From NCBI GenBank assembly GCA_959347315.1, contig OY365817.1, positions 250,501 through 314,500 on the forward strand: a DNA stretch of 64,000 nt. The letters run 5' to 3'. The translations under genes were made by a program, and so were the position numbers. Every line of letters begins with the position of its first letter. Positions within the stretch are counted from its first letter, which is position 1. Of the stretch, positions 22,810-33,171 are shown piece after piece. The DNA comes from Bimastos eiseni (Eukaryota > Annelida > Clitellata > Crassiclitellata > Lumbricidae). The notes beneath the pieces were generated by a model. The model made no database searches. It saw nothing but the letters and a program-made list of their open reading frames with translations, and had not been told where the DNA came from.

Positions 22810-23060
22810 ATATCATCTTTAGCAATTCTCCAAACGGTGCTAATTGAAATGCCTGTTTCGCGCTGAATTAGCTGAGGGATTTGATTGTACCCAGGTTATC
22901 GTCTTGACTACAAATTAACTCTGACACACGAGCAGCGATAGCGGGTGTTCGAAATGATTCGCGTGGTTTACAACTCGTAGTCCCTGTTTCATCAGTTCTT
23001 TGCATCCGTTTAAAGGTATTTTTATTCGGTCCTCTTTAAGGAAAACTTCAATCATTTGAA
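22810..23060 (-). pseudogene. mariner-like transposase, N-terminal helix-turn-helix part
   Basis: The minus strand reads ESFRTPAIAARVSELICSQD and, in another frame, RETGISISTVWRIAKDDIS. This is a typical paired helix-turn-helix DNA-binding region of Tc1/mariner transposases. A stop and a frame change separate the two. The continuation lies on the other side of the hAT insertion. Confidence 0.65.
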
Positions 23061-23325
23061 ACGTATTGAATTTATTATTAAGTCGAGAAATTCAGATCAA
23101 ACCTCGATCATCGTTTTTCACGACACAAACGACAACAAAATATGGCAGCTTCATCTTTCCCAAATATTTACTTAAAATTAAAGCTAGTACCAATTCGACC
23201 TTTGGAGCTAATGCTATAGTGAAATATCTTTAATTTGATTCATTGAGTATAACTAAAAAAACATATTGGTGAAGTTATAATTATATGCGAGCAAAGTCGG
23301 TTCATTTGCGCTGGTCAACCCTGTA

Positions 23326-25018
23326 GATTGCAACGGGATATTTCTCGGAAATAAACTTTGGATGAACTTTAGATAATAGCCTGGCTGAATATGACTCAGC
23401 TCTAACGCCATCGCTTTTCTACGAATGCTGCATATAAATATTTGTGGTAGTTAAATAATAATACGTATATTGAGTAAATATAAAATATATTGCAAAACGT
23501 GTTTTATATTGATCTAGCTGATTATCACTTCTTATTTTAACACTAGGCCCTGCATTGTTTCCTCAAAAATGAACCTATGCTGCGTACACTTTACTCAAAC
23601 AGGCTGAGTCTAAGTTAAAACCACTCGTACTTCCAGGTTCAACACTTTTTTATATCAAGACTGCATTCACTGATTTTATCACATAGTGACTATGCTCTGA
23701 AGAAACGTCTTCGGTAGAGCCAACACGCCAATCGTTTGACAGCGTATCTTTTAATTGATCACAAGAGTTTTGATACTTTTTTCAGACATAGCTCACATTG
23801 GCAACCTTGTATTTTTCTAAGGCGTTTGAAAATATTCGGGGCGTCATTTTTTTGTAGAGCGTAGAACATTACACATATATTCGCATCCTAAAAACGTGTG
23901 ATTGGCATCTGGTCTTTTTAAGGCATGTAATAGTTTCTTACAAAGAAAGAGCGAAAGAGAGTATTAGCAGTTGTAATATTATGAAATGCTCGACCGAGGC
24001 TGGTACAGGAGGAACGCATATTAACATTCTATATACGAACTCAGATTTGAATATTCACGGGTACTAAGTTCTGCTGTTCATTGGATGATGTGGTAGGTTA
24101 ATGAATATTCATAACTAGTCACTATTCTGCGAGTAGGCTTTAGATACATACTCCTCTACCACACAGACATCGAGAGCTTCCCCCCATTCGTGCAGTTAGT
24201 GTCCTAAACTTTGGCATTCTGGTATGTCATATAGATCTAAGACAGTTTTAACGTTCGTTATTTACTAAGTTGTTTAGAATAAAATTAACAAAGGATCAAA
24301 AGCTGCTCAATACACAGTTGAAGAACATTATTTGTGCAATGCCATTTGCCAGCATCATTTTCCGATTATAATAGCTCACTTGAAAAATTAAAAACTCTTA
24401 TCTTTCACTAAACTCCTACATCAAAGTAGGTCTGGACTAATAATCTGTATTTGGCTTTAAGCTGCCATTCATTATCGCCAAATATTTCAAGAAGCAAACG
24501 TTACTAAACTAAAAGCATAGCATACATAATAATTAAAATGCCCTGCTATTCAAATGTGGATTCGTCCACTTCGACCAAACACAAAAGAGTTGTTAGGCTC
24601 TAATTGAAATTATAATTAAAATTGTGATTTCACACGAGCAATTGTCTATTACAATTGTTGTTGTTAGAATCTTTTTATAACTAGTAGGCCTACATGGTTA
24701 CCAGCATTATTAACGTGTGTCTTGCAGGCGTGGTTGGTGACGAGCATTTTGATAGAGCTGTAGATATCCAGCTGTTTGAAGGCAAATGAAGAGACATAAT
24801 GAATGTTACAGTCTTCTAATGCACAAGGCGTCAACCAATGACCCAACAAAATCCAAATCGCTATTGTGTCATATAATGCTGCCACTGTACTGTATTACCA
24901 AAAACACGCGACTTTGTGGTTGCGTTGAACTCATAGCCCTTGTTAGTTCATTGCCACATGAATCATCATTAATGATACCAATAAGAGTTTTGTTTCAGGG
25001 TCAATTGAATCATAGCCA
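23326..25018. other. Intergenic, no recognisable feature
   Basis: AT-rich sequence without a convincing open frame, repeat or RNA gene. Short frames (for example 24664-24885) look random. Confidence 0.5.
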
Positions 25019-25022
25019 TTAA

Positions 25023-25085
25023 CCCTTTAAGGACGAGCGTGTTGTATAACGTAAGGCATAACCAAAGACTCTGGTCATTAAAGGG
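25023..25085. mobile_element. 63-bp piggyBac-like MITE
   Basis: CCCTTTAAGGACGAG at the left and, inverted, CCCTTTAATGACCAG at the right, exactly flanked by TTAA (25019-25022 and 25086-25089). A decayed relative without clean ends is at 29334-29398. It is too short for a gene and could form a hairpin. Confidence 0.65.
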
Positions 25086-25430
25086 TTAAGGCCAGTGGGA
25101 AAAGTTTCATGCACAGATAGGCTATATGAACGTCAATTATTTGGAATGTAGTCGTCGACGGAACATCGGCTAATACTCATTGGTAATAGATCCAATTTTG
25201 AGCCATCTACCGGATATTGAAAGATTGCTTCGTAGTGCAACTGATCTAATTCGACCGGATGCAAATACATTGGATAAGATTGAACTCAACTGAAAGTGAG
25301 TAAGTACGCTGGATTTCATTTGACTCATTCCTAATTACGGGCGAACTCTGAAATTGGATTAAAAAACTTTAGAATCTCATGCCCCGTATTAGTCTCATGC
25401 TTTGCGTTCATTTCTCAAGGAAATAGCGTC
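25086..25430. repeat. Dispersed repeat, copy 1 of 3
   Basis: It shares GAAAGTGAGTAAGTA, the CGGAACATCGGCT motif and TAATTACGGGCGAA with 28830-29165, and GATCCAATTTTGAGC and ACCGGATATTGAAAG with 29399-29665. No protein frame is conserved among the three. Confidence 0.7.
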
Positions 25431-25447
25431 TTCCTAGCAGAGCTTCA

Positions 25448-25550
25448 CGCCGGCCGGCCGCGCCGCCGACGTTTCGTTGGCGCCGCCGCCGCCGATTTCT
25501 CGGACTCGGCGCGCCGCCGCCGCCGACAATTTGTCGGCGCGCCGTCGAAC
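25448..25550. repeat. GC-rich palindromic islet 1
   Basis: About 100 bp of almost pure G/C with GCCGCC runs, GGCGCGCC sites and short palindromes such as GCCGACAATTTGTCGGC, in an AT-rich surround. It is followed directly by a CA/TA microsatellite. Similar in composition and motifs to 27449-27556. Confidence 0.6.
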
Positions 25551-25559
25551 CCACGCTGA

Positions 25560-25690
25560 TGTGTTCACACTCACAAACACACACAAGCACGCACGCACAC
25601 ACATAATGCACGATATGCAAATCCACCTTGATGCACACACATATATGTATATAATTATATATACATACATATATATATTCATGTATTTTT
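25560..25690. repeat. CA- and TA-rich microsatellite
   Basis: ACAC/GCAC runs change into TATATA runs. Long frames across it are products of the simple repeat. Confidence 0.8.
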
Positions 25691-25719
25691 ATATTTGGCC
25701 ACATATACCGTCTGTCCAT

Positions 25720-25930
25720 GGCCTTCGTGAACTGGGCATATGTTCAATCAATCAACAACCATGCACTCATCGCCCGTAGACCTGTGTCGGATACCTTTCT
25801 AGCCACTTCTCTCCACACCGTCATTTAACTTGTGGAGACTTGTTCCACCCCATTCTTTAAAGTCATCTGCCATTCCCTATGTGGTCTTCCTCTTTCATAT
25901 GTTCCATTCATTATTCCATTATAGATATCA
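25720..25930 (-). pseudogene. LINE ORF 3' end fragment
   Basis: The minus strand reads GTYERGRPHREWQMTLKN and VWREVARKVSDTG, the C-terminal end of the same kind of LINE ORF as 9206-9640. Stops interrupt it. Confidence 0.6.
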
Positions 25931-25934
25931 ACTC

Positions 25935-27020
25935 ACAGTTCCACCAGTAAAGTTCAGTCACTGACCCCTAGATAATTTATGCCGTGGTCTTTGCACAGAC
26001 GCAAAGCGTTTTCACACAAGTCGATGTTCCTGCTGTCCCGAAAGACTATGGTCACAGGTCACAGGTCACTTACGCCTAGGCCCACAAAACTCTGTTTTCT
26101 TCATACGCAGTTTAAGCAGATACATTTCATAGGATTCTGCAGAGGACTGACTGTTAGGTATTCAATTAGCGGCTGCTGCTGCACATGGACAAATAATGAT
26201 CCACTCTGCCTTGAGTGACATTGCGAAATGGCAACTGCACTGCTGCCAAACCATCGACATCGACTCCTCAATAGTCCTACATAGGAAATCTGCCATAACC
26301 GTCAGTGTTAGGGCAATCATTAAAAGTTTTACTGATGATCCTGCGACAGAACTAATTTCGCTTGCGTGCTACTATAGCACCGTCTTCGCCGTGTAATCGA
26401 CTGCCTGAATTATTTCAAGTAGGCCTATTCACACATCATTTTGGCGGATGACAAATAAGTTTATGGAAATGTGTAAGTACCAATATACTTACATTACGTT
26501 AATAATTGTTTGTATTAGGGCAGTAATAATTGGAGACATTTTCTCTTGCTCATTGTGCATTCCAAAGCATAATGTAATAATATTAAGTCTAGATTTAAAT
26601 GACATTTAACATGCGCCATACGCTCGATAGTGTAGGCTTAATAACTATGCTGTCAATCGAGTGTTTTGGGATTCAAATCAGCGGGGGCCATCCACCCTCG
26701 TATGATGAGGCTCAGATAATGAAGTCGGTAACACTTCATATTTCAATCTCGTCAGAGGAACTGCTCCTTTTCCTCTCTTCGTTATTTTGGCTTGCTAAGA
26801 GAAAAAGACCTTGAGAGACATGCACTATAAAATGCGCTTCATTGAAACACAAGTGGACATATCGCAACAAACTAAGGCAACATAATAAAAAAGACATTCC
26901 ATCTTCATCATCACAATGAGACTCTGGGAGACCCAAGCCATTTGGTGGCGATGGATACGAATAAATGCTATCCATTGTCCTGTTGTTGTTGCTCGTCTCG
27001 TACTGTAAGTTGTTATATGT
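25935..27020. other. Intergenic, no recognisable feature
   Basis: Several frames of 60-110 codons exist on both strands, but none shows a family motif or typical composition. Confidence 0.4.
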
Positions 27021-27027
27021 TGATCCG

Positions 27028-27092
27028 ACTACTACTTCTGCTACTACTACTACTGTTGCTACTGCTGCTACTACTTCCATTGCTACAATGAC
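27028..27092. repeat. CTA/CTG trinucleotide repeat
   Basis: Interrupted run of TACTAC, TGCTAC and related trinucleotides. The valine-rich minus-strand frame over it is an artefact. Confidence 0.8.
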
Positions 27093-27448
27093 TGCTACTA
27101 TTGTGACTGGGCTGCTTAGGTTGAACGACTAGTATATAATAAGTAAGAATGATGGAAAAGGTTTCATGTTTAAGTCATTCGGGTTATTGACTAATAAATC
27201 TGGAAAGGCGGTGAATTCTGATCACGATTTACTGCTCGGTGTGCTTTGATAGAAAATGAAATTATTACTTTTGGCTTTTTATTCCTAAACGTCTGTTCTG
27301 AGTCTCTGAGAATAATTGTTTCTCTTGAATAGAAATTTGAGATCAGACAACGGCAAAACATAATGTAGAATATGCATACCAATATAATGCAAGTTACCTT
27401 GCCGAACAACTTTTCAAGCAAGTTTACTAAAACTTATAGAACACTGTG

Positions 27449-27556
27449 CCGATCACGCCGCGCCGCGCCGCAGCCGATTTTTTTGGGTCGGCTGCGCGCC
27501 GGCCGCCGCCGACCAAAAGTGACCGACGCGCCGCCTTCGAAACTTCTAGGTCGGCG
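27449..27556. repeat. GC-rich palindromic islet 2
   Basis: Second islet with GCCGCGCC, GCCGGCCGCCGCCGAC and a hairpin made of GCCGCAGCCGA and TCGGCTGCGC. Like the first it is followed by a simple repeat, here CT-rich. Confidence 0.6.
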
Positions 27557-27589
27557 CAGAGCTCTACTTCCTAGTTATTACTTACTTAA

Positions 27590-27651
27590 CCTCTCACTCC
27601 GCTCTCACTATCTCTTACTCTCCTCTCTCACACATCTTTCTCGCTCTCCCC

Positions 27652-27684
<33 letters not shown>

Positions 27685-27725
27685 ATTTCTCTTTCACTCT
27701 GTCTGTCTGTCTGTCTCTCTTTCTG
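27590..27725. repeat. CT-rich microsatellite
   Basis: Long TCTC run with CTGT interruptions near its end. Confidence 0.9.
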
Positions 27726-28239
27726 AAGACCTCAGTACCTCATGTCTTTTCTCAACTAAAGTCTGATCTTTATCCGATTGTTATTGACTTCAGAATATGG
27801 AGCAGTCAATACAATTCAGAGTATGTCCTAAAGTTATACGGCATTGCATTGTTGACCAGTACCCTGTAGACCTAAAACTAGGAGTAGATGATGCACTTGG
27901 TTAATGGACACCGTTACTCCTGCTATATATAACGTTTATCCAAGTAGTGTTGATCTCGGTGCCTGGTTGCAACCTCTGGAGGCGAATACTTCAAAAACAT
28001 CGTTTCTGTCATTCTTCCACACTTCACACCTTACACAATTCTTCGGAAGTTATTTCCCACTGCGTGTGCATAGGCTAACGTTGTAATTTAATCTGTACAA
28101 CATGCCTTTTGAAATTACCTGTAAACGCCTGAAAATTGAATGTAGATTGAAATGTGTATCTCACCTTTGTTCATCCTAAGTTCGATAACATTTACAAGAA
28201 AATACCAACTAAAAATTGTGTCATTTTCTTCTATTTTCG

Positions 28240-28400
28240 TTAATTTCATTTTAAACGTAGGCATGATCAAATGTGAGGGATTACGTAGGCCTAAGTGATG
28301 AAGGGTCGCGTGATGTATAGACATCAGGGAGTGTATTTCAAACTGTACTCCTTGCAAAGTTCAGTTGCACACAGACAAATCCTTCGGTCGTCGTTCCATT
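28240..28400. repeat. Duplicated segment, copy 1
   Basis: GGCATGATCAAATGT, CGCGTGATG, ATAGACAT and GCACACAGACAA occur in the same order at 29695-29800, although the second copy is shorter. Confidence 0.6.
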
Positions 28401-28829
28401 GTGTCCCGAATCCTCCGTTCTCTGTCACTCATGCCCTCGTTCCGTTCTGTTCCAAGCTCAAAACCCAACGGCCCTTTTTGTCTCCTAACTAGACCATATC
28501 TTCCTTCACCTTGGCCTATCATGAGTGACGGCATCAATTAAATTCTAAGTAGTTTCATCATAATTATATAAAACGTTATAATTGGTAGAACGCTAACTGC
28601 GCAATTATGAGGATGGGGAAAACCCTGACGGTGCAATGCGACACACCTCTTCCTCCCATTCCTTAGTCCTTCATCTCATCCTAAGGCCAAGTTCATTACT
28701 AATGTCTGGGAATTCAACTTACATCAAATTATGCTCCTGCGTTTGTATAGACATCATTTTCTACTTTGTGATACTTTTTACATGAGATGCTTCAGATGAG
28801 AACCATCTGGTGATAGGTTTAGATGGTCG

Positions 28830-29165
28830 CCTGTAGCAAGTCTGAATTGGAGCGATTTTGTTCAAGGTCAGTGATGCTATTCGTAGACGGAACATCGGCT
28901 GAGACACCTTGATCCAATTGACCCATCGACCGATCATAATTTTTGAAGGATTGCTTCATAATGGAATAGATCTGATTCGACTCACTTCGACCAGATTCGA
29001 ATGCATTGGATAAGATTGGGCTGAACTGAAAGTGAGTAAGTATGCTGCACTTCATTGGACTCATTTCTAATTACGGGCGAAATCTGAACTGCCACAAGAA
29101 GACTTTAGAATCTCATGTCTCGCATTAACTTAATCTTATGCAGAACGTTCATTTCTCAAGGAACA
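28830..29165. repeat. Dispersed repeat, copy 2 of 3
   Basis: It shares the CGGAACATCGGCT motif, GCATTGGATAAGATTG and AATTACGGGCGAA with the other copies. It is nearly colinear with 25150-25430 but has lost the central part. Confidence 0.7.
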
Positions 29166-29197
29166 ACGCGTCAACACTGTACTTCCAAATTCTTCAT

Positions 29198-29250
29198 GTC
29201 TCTCTCTCTGTCTCTCTCTGCCTCTCTGCCTGTCTGTCTTTGTATGTCTG

Positions 29251-29297
<47 letters not shown>

Positions 29298-29305
29298 ATA
29301 TGCGT
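29198..29305. repeat. CT-rich microsatellite
   Basis: TCTC and CTGT runs; frames over it are low-complexity. Confidence 0.9.
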
Positions 29306-29327
29306 GTTTACAAGAAAATAGCAACTA

Positions 29328-29665
29328 AAAGACTTTTTAACGACGAGGGTGTTGTATAACATAAGGCATAACCGATGACGCTGATCCTTATAGGGTTAAG
29401 ACCAGTGGAAAAGTTTCATGCACAGATAAATGAAAGTCAATTATTTGGAATGTAGTCGTCGAAAGAACATCGGCTAATTGGTAATATTGGTAATATATGG
29501 TAATTGGTAAAATTGGTAATAGATCCAATTTTGAGCAATCTACCGGATATTGAAAGACTGCTTCAGATGAGGTTGATCTAATTCTACCGAATGCAAATAC
29601 ATTGGATAAGATTGGGCTGAACTGAAAGTGAGTAAGTATGCTGCATTTCATCTGATTCATTTCTT
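29328..29665. repeat. Dispersed repeat, copy 3 of 3, with decayed MITE
   Basis: It begins with a decayed version of the 63-bp MITE (29334-29398) and continues as in copy 1. This shows that the MITE and the adjoining repeat were copied together. GGTAAT units (29480-29520) are expanded locally. Confidence 0.65.
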
Positions 29666-29689
29666 TTTGTTAGTTATCTTAGGCGTAGG

Positions 29690-29800
29690 CAGCATGATCA
29701 AATGTCGCGTGATGAAGGATCTCGTGATAAATAGACATATTAAGTAACTGTATTTAAACTGTTCTCCTTCCAAAGTTCATATGCACACAGACAACTATGA
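29690..29800. repeat. Duplicated segment, copy 2
   Basis: Shorter partner of 28240-28400. Confidence 0.6.
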
Positions 29801-29804
29801 TAGC

Positions 29805-29925
29805 AATCACCGAAGGCGCTGGGCTGTTGTTTGCGAAGGACTTTCTCAAGGTTCCTACACATTAACTGCCTCAGAGGAGGAGATTCGAACCCGGACCCTT
29901 TTAAACAATCGATCACGTCCTATAG
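29805..29925 (-). repeat. tRNA-derived SINE, truncated copy
   Basis: The minus strand contains GGGTTCGAATC, matching a Pol III B box, then a body with ACTTTCTCAAGG inverted as in the two fuller copies. The A-box part is missing or decayed. Confidence 0.55.
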
Positions 29926-30039
29926 GAATTATGCATAAGTGGAATCACTTGCGTTGTTACGTTGATATCCCATTAATGCATGAATTTTTCTACGGTGCTA
30001 TTTATTATCATATGTCTTCAGACTAAAAAATACGAGATC

Positions 30040-32832
30040 AAGTGGTAAAAAAAAATTTTCCGTTAACAAAAATGAAAAATAAAAGTGTCCTTTAAAAAGG
30101 AGGTTATGCGTTAAAGGGCCCAGGTAAATTCCATTCTGATAGTGTGAAAAGTGTGGTGTCCATAAAAAAGGACGCTATACATTAATGGGTTAAGTTTTAA
30201 GTGTATGGAATTCTAAATAATAATCAAGAGTTCAATTTGATTGTCATGATTTTGCCCAGAAATTCCAGTGTGTTCCCCTTTACTCTATGGTACCCCTCCC
30301 CAAGAATCAAACTGAAAACTACCCACAGATAAATAGTTGGAAAAAGATTCAATATAAAGAGACTCAAGAAAGGAATAGCTGAGCAGCAGTACAGCACCTT
30401 GCTTTGCGAGGAATGGAGACAGATGTACATAAAGAACACGAGCACAGTAGAAAAAACCTTGGATGAAAATTGGAAGCACATAGATGTGACACAAAAGGTA
30501 CTGGGGTCATAGAAAGCAGCGAAGGTAGGAACTTTGTATGTCACAAAAGGTAATGGGATTGAGTGATAAGGGAAGGAAGATAAAGGCAACGAGAACACAC
30601 AGTGAAGAAAATAATTATAGAAAGGTACAAGAAGGCAGCCTGAGAAATAAAAAGGAAGGCAAAACTTTGCAAAGAGCTATGGCTGGAAGAAAGAGAACAG
30701 TAAAAGAGACCAATATCCTCCTAATCCTATTAAGGCATTGAATGAAATTAGCGGAGCCATCAACCTAAGAGTGCCAACAATTAAAGACAAAAATAGGAAG
30801 CTGCTGGATGACAGGACTGATACAAAACATTGCATTGTCATGCAAGCGTGACATGTGTGCAAACTTTCAGATCTGTAGGTCGACGGGAACATACCGAAAA
30901 AAGAGTTGAAAGAACTCCGAAGAACCGACGAACCGACATTCCATTCATGACAAACTAGCCAAGCTTTAAAAAAGAGGGTATAAAAGGAAAGTCACCAGGA
31001 TAATATCACTCAGAAAAGATGCAAACCATAATGGAATGTTCACCCTAAATGATGCACATGCTGTACAACAAGATGTATCAAGAAAAAAATGTTCAGTTGA
31101 CTGTGCATTTTGAACATTATTTTATTCTGAGTCTGAACCTTCTGCCAGTTCCTACAGTTTGATATAATGATAAGAGAGAATGCAGTAATTATTGAGGTAT
31201 AAATCAGTCTGTTGAGTTTTCTTGGAAAAGTATACAAGCGATTTATGCTGTTTTCCGATTGTCATTGAATGGAAGCGCCCCTTAACTCTGTCAAAGGATA
31301 TCATCGACTAGTGAAAAATTTTCCTCTGTATTAGGCCATATTGCATATTCGACTGTTCTCAGAGCCTGACGCGATTCAAGACATCATCTCCTACTCATCT
31401 GTATTCAGAGATAAGTAGGAGATTTGTAGATGTCGTCCGCTATCCATATTTGACAATCTTATAATAAAGTTGACAAGACTCAGAACATAGCACTGGACGA
31501 TTCCAATCTTGACGTCAGCGACAGATGATATTGTGCCTGAGACCTTTGTTCTACATGTATGTTGTATCCCGTCGAGAAATCGATGATCTGGTTATTTACA
31601 TGATCGGGAAAGCATTTCGGCAAAGCTGCTCTGCTAGATTGGCGTGTCGCTTTGAATCAAGCACCGTTGAAAGTTCATGATCATCGTGTCAACATATGGA
31701 CTTGATGTGAGCATTTCTGAAGGATGATGTCCTAGGGTCAATGAAGACAGCTTATGTTGATCTGGTAGATGGGAAGACAAACTAATCCATGAGATCTTAG
31801 TTGTTCCGCACTTGAGTCAGAATGTAGTAATAAATCATCCGTACGATCGACCTTTCTAGGATACGGTACAGCGTTTATTGTAATAGAGACAGGTAGATAA
31901 GTGGCTTCACTGTCTTGCCGGTCATTGTATCTTGGTAACTAAATGTAGAAACCATGAGTTTCTATAAGTTACGCTGCAAAGTACCATTACCAAATTACCA
32001 TGATCGGCTTTATCAGCGCATATGTAAAATTATTTGCTTAGAAGCCACGGTGGCATTACGTCTTGCTCGCAGCAATTCGTCCATCCGCCCCAAGCATTTT
32101 AATGGTAGTAAGTCCGTCGATAAAAGTTCGGTCTCCGTTAGCGACGGTGGACTTAAAGTGTTACAGTGCTGATTTGTAGAGATCTCAACCTACTTACATG
32201 CATATACGGGACCTTGTACAGGTTACGGTTTTTGCATGAACTGCGTTAAGACGGGGGACTGCCAATACCAGCCCTTGATTGGAAGCTGCGCATAACTCTG
32301 TCAAAGGATATCATCGCGAGTGCAGAAAGTTGAAGCTGCCTTCTCACGTGTCGCAATTCGCATCCTTTACCAATATTTACGCTTAATTGAGAATTAACTG
32401 ACAATGCAAGACCCTGTTTCAGGTTTTAGGGCTACGCATGATTCCTGCTATATTTCATTTACAATGTTTCTTCAGGATGTAGCCTTAGCAGGATTTATGG
32501 CAGAGCTTATCATAAAAATAGTGAAGGAAACTAGAATGCCTGAAACGTGGAAACTCAATGGCGGTTGCCATGAAGCCTAATCTGGATGTCGATAAATGAT
32601 TTCTCAACGCAATCCACTCCTTTGATGCCTTTGAATTGAAGTTACAGTCAAAGAGATTACTACTATATAATAGATATGTAAAAGTCAAGAGTTAATTTAT
32701 TTTCTTATACTCACTGTCGAACGAGTAAGTGTGCTGCATAAGATGTGATCTATAACTATTTACCCGGCTGCTAAAAGCAACAAAGATTAAGACGAATAGT
32801 TAATTATTCATTTATTTGACGTATAAACCAGA
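30040..32832. other. Intergenic region upstream of gene B
   Basis: No gene was recognised. Frames at 30224-30598 (minus) and 30538-30741 (plus) have no family motif. A 40-bp segment ending TGTCAAAGGATATCATCG occurs at 31267-31306 and again at 32277-32316. No clear TATA box or initiator was seen near 32833, so the promoter of gene B and any 5' non-coding exon are unplaced. Confidence 0.4.
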
Positions 32833-33171
32833 ATGGAGTCGTTATTGAAGTGGCCGGACTACTTGATTCTGGTCGGTTTTCTGGTCACCTCGCTGGCCAT
32901 TGGTCTGTATCATTCACTGACCGGAGGCAGACAGAGGACGACAGCGGAATTCCTAATGGCTAACCGACGTCTTCAAGTCCTTCCCACAGCCATTTCATTG
33001 CTCGTCTCCTTCCAATCAGCCATCTTGGTGCTTGGAATGACTGCGGAGATATATAGCTACGGACCTCAGCAGATGATTTTCGGCGGACTTGGCTTTGCTA
33101 TCAATGCAATTCTTGTCGTGAGAATAATCATTCCCTGGATCTATCCGCTACAATTAGTCAGTATAAATGAG
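32833..33171 (+). CDS. Gene B exon 1
   Basis: 113 codons from the first Met, chosen because the frame upstream has no extension matching the family. It holds TM1 (residues 10-28), the linker FLMANRRLQVL, TM2 (49-71, core Na+-site helix) and TM3 (81-105). Donor GTAACT, phase 0. Confidence 0.88.

Larger units (their letters stand above)
12799..23323 (-). mobile_element. Tc1/mariner-type element, host of the nested insertions
   Basis: The ends are inverted: CAGGGTGGGCCAGTATAAAT at 12799 and, inverted at 23323, CAGGGTTGACCAGCGCAAAT. Both are flanked by TA (12797-12798 and 23324-23325), the target of this superfamily. Inverted similarity continues inward for about 170 bp: 12851-12888 plus 15384-15465 on the left, 23130-23270 on the right. 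Without the piggyBac and hAT insertions the element would be about 1.1 kb. Its minus strand carries transposase fragments at 22810-23060 and 15400-15864. Confidence 0.8.

Noticed and set aside
29136..29359. Ser/Leu- or Arg/Glu-rich frames over CT repeats
   Set aside because: Simple-sequence artefacts.
30224..30598. 124-codon minus-strand frame rich in Phe, Leu and Ser
   Set aside because: The composition fits the complement of an A-rich strand, and no membrane-protein family pattern or paralogous copy was seen.
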